From Bacillota bacterium (GTDB taxonomy: Bacteria > Bacillota > Clostridia > Oscillospirales > Ruminococcaceae): a stretch of 19,271 bases of DNA. The first letter of the stretch is position 1. Each line of letters begins with the position of its first letter. The notes beneath the pieces were generated by a model. It was given only the letters and a program-made list of their open reading frames with translations, did not search any database and was not told the origin of the DNA. Location of the stretch: assembly GCA_023391005.1 (NCBI GenBank), contig JAEWBS010000099.1, positions 1 to 19,271 of the forward strand. Reading direction: 5' to 3'. The translations under genes were made by a program, and so were the position numbers. Of this stretch, positions 13,976 to 19,271 are shown piece by piece.

Positions 13976-15040
13976 GTGTGTCTTATTTTTGAGATTCTAA
14001 GACCCGAGCAGTATGACGCGCTCGACCGCTTTGTAGAAAACCATCCGCAGGGCAGCTTTACTCAGTGCAGCAGCTGGCGCAAGGTGAAAAACAACTGGGG
14101 CTTTGAGGCGGTGGTCTGCCGCGACGACGCGGGCAAGATCATCGGCTCGGTCTCGGTGCTGATACAAAAAATTCCGCTGATCGGCAGCTGCTTTTTATAC
14201 GCGCCGCGCGGCCCTGTCTGTGACCTGCATGACGAGGGCACGCTGCGCGCGCTTATGGCCGGCGTTGACGCGCTGGCGAAAAAGCACCGCGCCCATGCCT
14301 TTAAAATGGACCCCGACGCGCCCGAGGACGATGCCGAATTCTGCCGTATCGCCAAAGCGCTGGGCTTTGTCCGTTCGTATGGGCCGGATGGCTTTGAGGG
14401 CATCCAAGCGCGCTTTAACTACCGGCTTTATCTTGAGAACCGCGATGAGGAGGCGCTGCTCGCAAACCTGACCCAGCAGACCCGGCGCAACCTGCGCAAG
14501 GCCATTAAATTCGGCGTGACGGTGCGGGCCGTCGGCGAGGAGTATCTCGACGATTTTGTCCGACTCATGGCCGTCACCGGCGAACGGGATGGCTTTGCCG
14601 TGCGTCCCCGCGCCTATTTCGCGCGGTTTCTCGAGGCTCTGGGCGAACACGCCCGTCTCTACATGGCGTTTTACGAGGGCGAGGCGATCGCCGGAGCCAT
14701 CACGACCAACTTTGGCGGCAAAACCTGCTATGTTTACGGCGCTTCGGACAACGCGCATCGCGAAGTCATGCCCAACTATCTGCTTCAGTGGGAGATGATC
14801 CGCTGGGCGGTTGAAACCGGCTGTACCGTCTACGACTTTCAGGGCATCTCGGGCAACCTCGAGGAGGAGGGCAACCATATGTATGGCCTTTACCGCTTTA
14901 AGCGCGGCTTTAACGGGCAGATTGACGCGCTGCTCGGCGAGTTTGACTACACCTACCGCCCGGTGGCAGCCAAGCTGGTCACCCATGCCATTGCGCTCAA
15001 CGACCGGCTGCGCCAGTTAAAGCGCGGTCTTTCGCGGTGA
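13976..15040 (+). CDS. FemA/FemX-type peptidoglycan aminoacyltransferase
   Basis: tRNA-dependent enzyme adding an amino acid to the stem-peptide side chain of a peptidoglycan precursor, acting at the inner membrane face; 354 aa, close to the compact FemX type rather than FemA with its long coiled-coil arm. It shows the double-GNAT FemAB pattern: GSFTQCSSWRKVKNNWGFEA (about 26-45), a FLYAPRGPVCD stretch, QQTRRNLRKAIKFG, GKTCYVYGAS, PNYLLQWEMIRWA, and the diagnostic NHMYGLYRFKRGFNG near the C-terminus. The start is uncertain: a GTG at 13976 with AAGGA only 2 nt away; an ATG two bases earlier is out of frame, and an ATT at 13985 would have better spacing. Its stop overlaps the GTG of the decarboxylase gene by 4 nt. 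Which amino acid is added cannot be read from sequence. Confidence 0.9.
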   Translation: MCLIFEILRPEQYDALDRFVENHPQGSFTQCSSWRKVKNNWGFEAVVCRDDAGKIIGSVSVLIQKIPLIGSCFLYAPRGPVCDLHDEGTLRALMAGVDALAKKHRAHAFKMDPDAPEDDAEFCRIAKALGFVRSYGPDGFEGIQARFNYRLYLENRDEEALLANLTQQTRRNLRKAIKFGVTVRAVGEEYLDDFVRLMAVTGERDGFAVRPRAYFARFLEALGEHARLYMAFYEGEAIAGAITTNFGGKTCYVYGASDNAHREVMPNYLLQWEMIRWAVETGCTVYDFQGISGNLEEEGNHMYGLYRFKRGFNGQIDALLGEFDYTYRPVAAKLVTHAIALNDRLRQLKRGLSR

Positions 15041-16356
15041 ACCCGCCGCTTTTCGCGGCGCTTGGCCGCTATCTCGACAAAAAGCGCGAGCGCCTGCACA
15101 TGCCGGGACACAAGGGCCTGCTGCCCGCGCCGTTGGACGGCTGCGCGCCCTATGACCTCACCGAACTGCCCGACACCGGCTGCCTTTATGACGGCGAGGG
15201 CGCGCCGCTCGAGACCGAGGCCTGTTTTTCGGCGCTTTATGGCAGCGGGGCAACGCTGCTCTCGGCGGGCGGCAGTACGCTGTGCATTCAAACCATGCTG
15301 TCTCTCTATTGCCCTGAAGGCTCCCGTGTGCTCATGACCCGCGCGGCACATCACGCGGCGGTCAACGCGGCGGCGCTCTTAAACTTGGAGCCGGTGTGGC
15401 TCTTCCCCGACGAGATCACCGGCGTGCAAACCCCCGCGCGCATCTCGCCGCAGGCGGTCGAGGCCGCGCTCTCGCAGCACCCCGATGTTTCGACCGTCTA
15501 CTTAACCAGCCCCGATTATTTCGGCTCGCTGTGCGACATTGACACGATTGCCAACATCGCCCATCGTCACGGCAAGCCGCTGCTCGTGGATAATGCCCAC
15601 GGTGCGCATCTGATTTTTTTTGAGGGACTGCACCCGATGGCGCTTGGGGCCGACGCCTGCTGCGATTCCTTGCACAAGACGCTGCCCGCGTTAACCGGCG
15701 CGGCGCTGCTGCACCTCAAAAACGCGTCCCGCGCCGCCGACGCCCGGCGGCGGATGGCGACCTTTGGTTCCACCTCCCCCTCCTACCTCATCCTGCTCTC
15801 GGCCGACCTGCTGCTGCCCGAGTGGGAGAGGCTGCGCAGCGGCTATACCGCACTGGCGCAGTCGGTCGCGCGACTGCGCGGCATGGCGCTTGATAAGGGC
15901 ATTTGCGCCACCCGCGCCGACACGCCCGATCTGGTCGACCCTGTGCGGATACCGCTGCTGTTTGCCCAAGGGGCGCGCGGCGCGGCATTATCTCTGCTGG
16001 CCGATTGCGGTATTGAGGCGGAATATCTCTCGGCACGGCACATTGTATTGATTCCGGGGCCGCAAAATGACCTTACACCAATCAGCGCGCTGATTGAACG
16101 GCTGCCCGTGTTAAAAGAAGCGCCGTCGCTGCCACAGCCGATCTGCCGCCCGCAGCGGATGCTGTCGCCGAGACAGGCGGTGCTCTCCGCCGCCGAGCGC
16201 CTGCCCCTCTCCGAGGCCGTAGGGCGTATTGCCGCGGCCCCCGTATCACCCTGCCCACCCGGTGTGGCTCTGTTGATGCCGGGAGAACGTCTGGATGATT
16301 TGGCCGAAATCGCCCTAAAGACCGCTGGCGTAGAATCGCTCTTTGTGGTAAAATAA
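15037..16356 (+). CDS. Orn/Lys/Arg decarboxylase family PLP enzyme (YaaO-like)
   Basis: 439-aa fold-type-I pyridoxal-phosphate enzyme of the ornithine/lysine/arginine decarboxylase family, lacking the N-terminal wing domain of the inducible enteric enzymes, as in B. subtilis YaaO and SpeA. Visible: HMPGHKG (21-27), SAGGST (76-81), VDNAHGAH (184-191, D185 to pyridine nitrogen) and the Schiff-base lysine in SLHKTLPALTG (K214). The C-terminal domain is shorter than in YaaO. The GTG start overlaps the upstream FemA-type stop (GTGA), so translation is coupled. It may make cadaverine, putrescine or agmatine; substrate not deducible. Synteny with darA-holB-ricT matches the yaaO neighbourhood in Bacillus. 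Confidence 0.86.
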   Translation: MNPPLFAALGRYLDKKRERLHMPGHKGLLPAPLDGCAPYDLTELPDTGCLYDGEGAPLETEACFSALYGSGATLLSAGGSTLCIQTMLSLYCPEGSRVLMTRAAHHAAVNAAALLNLEPVWLFPDEITGVQTPARISPQAVEAALSQHPDVSTVYLTSPDYFGSLCDIDTIANIAHRHGKPLLVDNAHGAHLIFFEGLHPMALGADACCDSLHKTLPALTGAALLHLKNASRAADARRRMATFGSTSPSYLILLSADLLLPEWERLRSGYTALAQSVARLRGMALDKGICATRADTPDLVDPVRIPLLFAQGARGAALSLLADCGIEAEYLSARHIVLIPGPQNDLTPISALIERLPVLKEAPSLPQPICRPQRMLSPRQAVLSAAERLPLSEAVGRIAAAPVSPCPPGVALLMPGERLDDLAEIALKTAGVESLFVVK

Positions 16357-16394
16357 TAGCGGAAGGAATTGCGCAGCCAGCCCGGCACCCCGTA

Positions 16395-16413
16395 TCACCT
16401 GAGAATCGGGTGA
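16395..16413 (+). other. small hairpin after the decarboxylase gene
   Basis: An 8-bp stem, TCACCTGA/TCGGGTGA (one T-G pair), with loop GAA lies 38 nt after the stop. No T-run follows, so termination is doubtful. The rest of 16357-16579 holds only a short GTGC/GCAC hairpin near 16519 and no convincing promoter or gene; in B. subtilis tmk occupies this place. Confidence 0.35.
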
Positions 16414-16579
16414 CCTTAAAAGTGCCCACTCGGGTTGAAAGACGTCAAAAGCGTATTCCGCTCTTATCATTATTGAAAATGCTGCCATGTTCAGAAGTGT
16501 GAAACAAAAATGTGGCCCGTGCAATTAGCACACCTGTCGGTTGCCAATACTGTTAACGACTAAAAATGGAGGCGGTTTT

Positions 16580-16903
16580 ATGAAGCTTATTTTTGCCATC
16601 GTATCCAACGAGGATGCCTCGCGCGTACAAACGGCCCTGACCTCGGCAAACTTTCAGGTCACCCGCCTTGCCACGACCGGCGGTTTTCTCATGGCCGGCA
16701 ACACCACCTTTTTGTGCGGCACCGATGACGACAAGATCGACGAGGTAATCGCCATCGTCTCAGAGCATTCCAAGTCCCGCACCCATACGATTCCCTCCGC
16801 CGCCTCTTACGGCGTAGGCATGTACACCACCTACCCGGTCAAAGTGCCGGTGGGTGGCGCAACCATCTTTGTGACCGACGTCGACCGTTTTGAAAAGGTA
16901 TAA
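16580..16903 (+). CDS. darA: cyclic-di-AMP-binding PII-like receptor DarA/PstA
   Basis: 107-aa cytoplasmic trimeric PII-like signal protein (DUF970, YaaQ). The nucleotide-binding region FQVTRLATTGGFLMAGNTTF (25-44) is nearly canonical: T28, G35, F36, N41 and G47 sit at the positions described for S. aureus PstA and B. subtilis DarA, while residue 26 is Gln where, from memory, Arg is usual. The loop between about 65 and 88 is shorter than in Bacillus, and the C-terminus keeps VPVGGATIFVTDVDRFEKV. The ATG at 16580 has GGAGG 9 nt upstream, which overrides a longer frame from 16541. It is 3 nt before holB, so co-transcribed with the replication gene. Downstream partners of DarA are not established. 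Confidence 0.94.
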   Translation: MKLIFAIVSNEDASRVQTALTSANFQVTRLATTGGFLMAGNTTFLCGTDDDKIDEVIAIVSEHSKSRTHTIPSAASYGVGMYTTYPVKVPVGGATIFVTDVDRFEKV

Positions 16904-16906
16904 GCC

Positions 16907-17848
16907 ATGACCTTTCCACTGCTTTATCAAGATTCGCTGCACGCCCGCCTTAATGCCCTGTGGCAGGGCGGGCGTTTTCCGCATGCGCTGCTGCTGACCG
17001 GCCCCGCCGGCAGTGGAAAACGCACGGCGGCCCAGTTTGCCGCCGCGATATTGCTTTGCCGTAAAGAAGAGAGCGAACTGCCCCCTTGCGGCGACTGCCC
17101 CTCCTGCCGCAAGCTTAAAAGCGGCAACCATCCCGATTTTACGGTGCTGCTGCCCGAGGGCAAGAGCAAGAGCATCGGCGTGGATAGGGTGCGAGAGATC
17201 AAGGCGAGCGCCTACATATCCCCGCACGAAGCGCCCCGCAAGGTGTTTTTCATCCCCGAGGCGCAGCGGTTGCGGCCGGAGGCGCAAAACGCCCTGCTTA
17301 AAATCATCGAAGAACCACCCGAGGCGGCGTATTTTATTTTCACAGCACCCGGGCCGGGCAGCCTGCTTGAGACGGTCTGTTCGCGCCTGACCATCTGCCC
17401 CATGGGGGAACTCAACGAGGCGCAGCGCCTTGAGGCGCTTTGTCGGCACCTGCCACAAGCCGACATTGAACAGCTGCGTGTACAGGCCGCGCTGTTTTCC
17501 ACCGTCGGACAAGCGTTGGAAAGTTTTAACGATCCAGCGGTTCGTCGCTGTGCCGACGATGCCGCCGCGATGCTCATCGCCCTTTCAAAAAGCGACCGTT
17601 ATACGATTTTAAAGCTGTTTGCGGACTATGAAAAAGAGCGCGAGCAATTCGCGCTGTTGCTGACCGCACTGCGTGGCGCGGTAATCCGTCAGCTCACCGG
17701 CGGCGAACGCCGTTTCTCGCCGTTGCAGAGTTTAAAAATTGTTGCTATAATAGACGAAATGGCGCTGCGCGGCATCCAAAACGTCGGTATTCCGCTCATC
17801 TGCGCCGCTAATGTCGACCGGCTGGTGAAATCCGCCGGATTAATATAG
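16907..17848 (+). CDS. holB: DNA polymerase III subunit delta' (clamp loader)
   Basis: 313-aa AAA+ clamp-loader subunit that with tau/gamma and delta opens the beta sliding clamp. Visible: GPAGSGKRT (P-loop, 32-40), zinc-binding cysteines C51, C61, C64, C67 (CGDCPSC), IPEAQRLRPEAQNALLKIIEEPP (sensor and lid region, about 116-138) and the arginine-finger motif as CSRLT (R160) in place of SRC. The Walker B box reads FFIPEAQ rather than DEAH, consistent with the low or absent ATPase activity of delta' subunits. Start ATG at 16907 with AAAAGG 8 nt upstream, 3 nt after darA. The gene order darA-holB-ricT is conserved in Firmicutes. Confidence 0.94.
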   Translation: MTFPLLYQDSLHARLNALWQGGRFPHALLLTGPAGSGKRTAAQFAAAILLCRKEESELPPCGDCPSCRKLKSGNHPDFTVLLPEGKSKSIGVDRVREIKASAYISPHEAPRKVFFIPEAQRLRPEAQNALLKIIEEPPEAAYFIFTAPGPGSLLETVCSRLTICPMGELNEAQRLEALCRHLPQADIEQLRVQAALFSTVGQALESFNDPAVRRCADDAAAMLIALSKSDRYTILKLFADYEKEREQFALLLTALRGAVIRQLTGGERRFSPLQSLKIVAIIDEMALRGIQNVGIPLICAANVDRLVKSAGLI

Positions 17849-17866
17849 AATCAAGAGGAATATAAA

Positions 17867-18892
17867 ATGTCTGAGGTTATCGGCGTTAAATTTAAAGAGG
17901 GGGGCAAGGTATATTACTTTGACCCCAACGGCGTTACCGCCAAGGCAGACGAGGCGGTCATCGTCGAAACAGCGCGCGGAATGGAGTGCGGCGTCGTCGC
18001 CGTCGCCAATCGCGAGGTCGCTGAGGAGGAAATTGTCAAACCCCTAAAGCAGGTCGTCCGGCTTGCTACCCCCAAGGACGTGGCGCAGATGGAAGAAAAC
18101 CGCAAGCGCGAGGCCCACGCCTTTGAGGTCTGCCAGCAAAAAATTCTCGACCACAAGATGGATATGAAGCTGGTCGACGTCGAATACACGTTTGACAACA
18201 GCAAGATTCTGTTTTATTTTACCGCGGACGGTCGGGTCGATTTCCGCGATTTGGTCAAGGATCTGGCCAGCGTCTTTCGCACCCGCATTGAGCTGCGCCA
18301 GATTGGCGTGCGCGACGAGGCGAAGATGCTTGGAGGTTTAGGCATCTGCGGGCGGGTGTTCTGCTGCTCAAGCTTTTTGAGCGATTTTCAGCCCGTGTCA
18401 ATTAAAATGGCCAAGGAGCAGGGCCTGTCGTTAAACCCCACCAAGATTTCCGGCACCTGCGGCAGACTGATGTGCTGCTTAAAATATGAGCAGAACGCCT
18501 ACGAAGATCTGCTGCGCACCACCCCGCGGGTCGGCGCTGCCGTCAATACGCCCGAGGGGCCGGGTACGGTAGCTGAAATTATCAACCTGCTCACCGGAAA
18601 CCTGAAGATCAGAATTGAGACGGGCGACAGCTTTACGTATAAGAACTTTATGAAGCATGAGCTGACTCCGCTGCGCGAGGATGGCCGCACCGTACGGGAA
18701 CCCCGCCAGCCACAGCCCGCGACTGAAGATAATAACGGCGACACCCCGCGCGAGGATAATAAAGAGCCCCGCCGCGAGGGCGGCAAACGGCCCGCGCGCG
18801 GCAGCCGCCCCCCCAGAAAACCGGGCGCAAAGCCCGGCCAGCAAAACAAACCGCAGCCCACCGCCGCCGCACCCGAAAATACCAACGACTAA
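17867..18892 (+). CDS. ricT: PSP1-domain protein RicT (YaaT)
   Basis: 341 aa. The PSP1/RicT family forms, with RicA and RicF, the Fe-S Y-complex that supports RNase Y-dependent mRNA maturation in Bacillus. The PSP1 core spans about 1-220 and carries the cysteine set GICGRVFCC (C161, C166, C167) and GTCGRLMCC (C198, C203, C204), the expected [4Fe-4S] ligands. A small beta domain follows (220-265: VGAAVNTPEGPGTVAEI). Residues 270-341 are a disordered Pro/Arg/Gly/Asn-rich basic tail, longer than in YaaT and suggestive of RNA binding. The ATG follows AGAGGAA, 18 nt after holB. It ends the housekeeping cluster, with a strong terminator 75 nt downstream. Confidence 0.92.
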   Translation: MSEVIGVKFKEGGKVYYFDPNGVTAKADEAVIVETARGMECGVVAVANREVAEEEIVKPLKQVVRLATPKDVAQMEENRKREAHAFEVCQQKILDHKMDMKLVDVEYTFDNSKILFYFTADGRVDFRDLVKDLASVFRTRIELRQIGVRDEAKMLGGLGICGRVFCCSSFLSDFQPVSIKMAKEQGLSLNPTKISGTCGRLMCCLKYEQNAYEDLLRTTPRVGAAVNTPEGPGTVAEIINLLTGNLKIRIETGDSFTYKNFMKHELTPLREDGRTVREPRQPQPATEDNNGDTPREDNKEPRREGGKRPARGSRPPRKPGAKPGQQNKPQPTAAAPENTND

Positions 18893-18967
18893 GCGTGGCG
18901 CGTCTGTGCGCAAAATTGCCTGCAAAGCGTCTTTTTATTCATGCGGCATGCAAAATTTGTATAAAGC

Positions 18968-18995
18968 GGAGGGCGGCAGCGCCCTCCCTTTTTTT
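18968..18995 (+). terminator. intrinsic terminator of the darA-holB-ricT transcript
   Basis: A perfect 8-bp GC-rich stem, GGAGGGCG/CGCCCTCC, has a GCAG tetraloop and is followed by C and seven T residues. The surrounding stretch 18893-19207 contains no gene; past the terminator it becomes strongly AT-rich. Confidence 0.9.
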
Positions 18996-19167
18996 GTCTT
19001 GAAGGCTTTATCGCCTATACGGGCTTTAAACGGTCTTTGTCGATATATTTGGGGGCATAGATTGCAGAAAACAGAGCTAAAAACGCCGAAAATTCTGACT
19101 GGTAAAAATAATATGACGGTTTGTTATAACTATTTTTTGCAAAACGCTATTATTTTAACAAAATCTA

Positions 19168-19176
19168 TGCTATTAT
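19168..19176 (+). promoter_or_regulatory. candidate extended -10 of the ferredoxin gene
   Basis: TGC-TATTAT is an extended -10-like element about 30 bp upstream of the ferredoxin ATG, in very AT-rich DNA. No -35 stands out; spacing to the AAAGGAGGTG ribosome site would give a short leader. Confidence 0.35.
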
Positions 19177-19207
19177 AGACACGAAATATAAAAGGAGGTG
19201 TGTTCAC

Positions 19208-19271
19208 ATGGCATATGTTATTAACGACGCATGCATCAGCTGCGGCGCTTGCGAGCCCGAGTGCCCTGTCA
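19208..19271 (+). CDS. 4Fe-4S ferredoxin, 5' part only
   Basis: The first 21 codons of a small clostridial-type ferredoxin, cut by the window edge. The C-X2-C-X2-C-X3-C cluster motif is visible in CISCGACEPECPV (C9, C12, C15, C19). A near-perfect AAAGGAGGTG lies just upstream, implying strong translation, as usual for these abundant electron carriers. A full-length bacterial 2[4Fe-4S] ferredoxin would be about 55-60 aa. It is separated from ricT by a terminator and probably has its own promoter. Confidence 0.9.
   Translation, partial: MAYVINDACISCGACEPECPV

Noticed and set aside
14195..14986. Leftward open frame (263 codons) inside the FemA-type gene
   Set aside because: Antisense to a well-conserved family; composition follows the complementary codons.
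16760..17512. Leftward open frame (250 codons) across darA and holB
   Set aside because: It spans two well-recognised genes on the opposite strand and has no domain signature.

Overview
The window looks like chromosomal DNA of an anaerobic, fairly GC-rich member of the Clostridia (Oscillospiraceae/Ruminococcaceae-like). This is inferred from three things. There is a Firmicutes-type block of decarboxylase - c-di-AMP receptor - DNA polymerase III delta' - RicT/YaaT. There is a sigma-54 regulator paired with an oxygen-sensitive Fe-S cysteine desulfidase-type enzyme. A 2[4Fe-4S]-type ferredoxin begins at the right edge. Coding DNA is GC-rich and the intergenic gaps are distinctly AT-rich, with strong GGAGG ribosome-binding sites. 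I saw no tRNA, rRNA, CRISPR array, transposase or phage gene.

Left third (1-7500): a leftward sigma-54-dependent activator with a Cys-rich N-terminal domain (181-1926) faces a rightward four-gene operon. The operon encodes a CyuA/UPF0597-type L-cysteine desulfidase homologue, a multi-pass transporter of a family I do not recognise, and two tandem M20 amidohydrolases. A textbook -24/-12 promoter (2218-2234) sits in front of it and a 14-bp-stem hairpin closes it (7459-7493). My reading is a regulated scavenging system. An N-acylated or otherwise conjugated amino acid, possibly a cysteine derivative, would be imported, deacylated by the M20 enzymes, and the freed amino acid broken down to pyruvate, ammonia and sulfide. 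The substrate is an inference.

Middle (7500-13650): a small SinR/Xre-type regulator is divergent from a stand-alone HD-GYP phosphodiesterase-like gene, and near-identical direct repeats sit at the shared promoter. Next, all leftward, come a taurine/nitrate/thiamine-precursor-type ABC importer (ATPase-permease-lipoprotein), a pyridoxamine-phosphate-oxidase-fold protein, a very short MGMT-type protein that keeps its PCHRV site, and an orphan membrane-anchored Cache-like protein with no output domain. Between the last two lies a 118-bp segment with imperfect terminal inverted repeats that looks like a small dispersed repeat.

Right third (13650-19271): an AT-rich divergent promoter region precedes a rightward housekeeping cluster. 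It holds a FemA/FemX-type aminoacyltransferase, an Orn/Lys/Arg decarboxylase-family PLP enzyme (4-nt overlap), the c-di-AMP-binding protein DarA/PstA, HolB (delta') and RicT (PSP1), closed by a strong terminator (18968-18995). The tmk gene that sits in this cluster in Bacillus subtilis is absent. The first 21 codons of a ferredoxin end the window.
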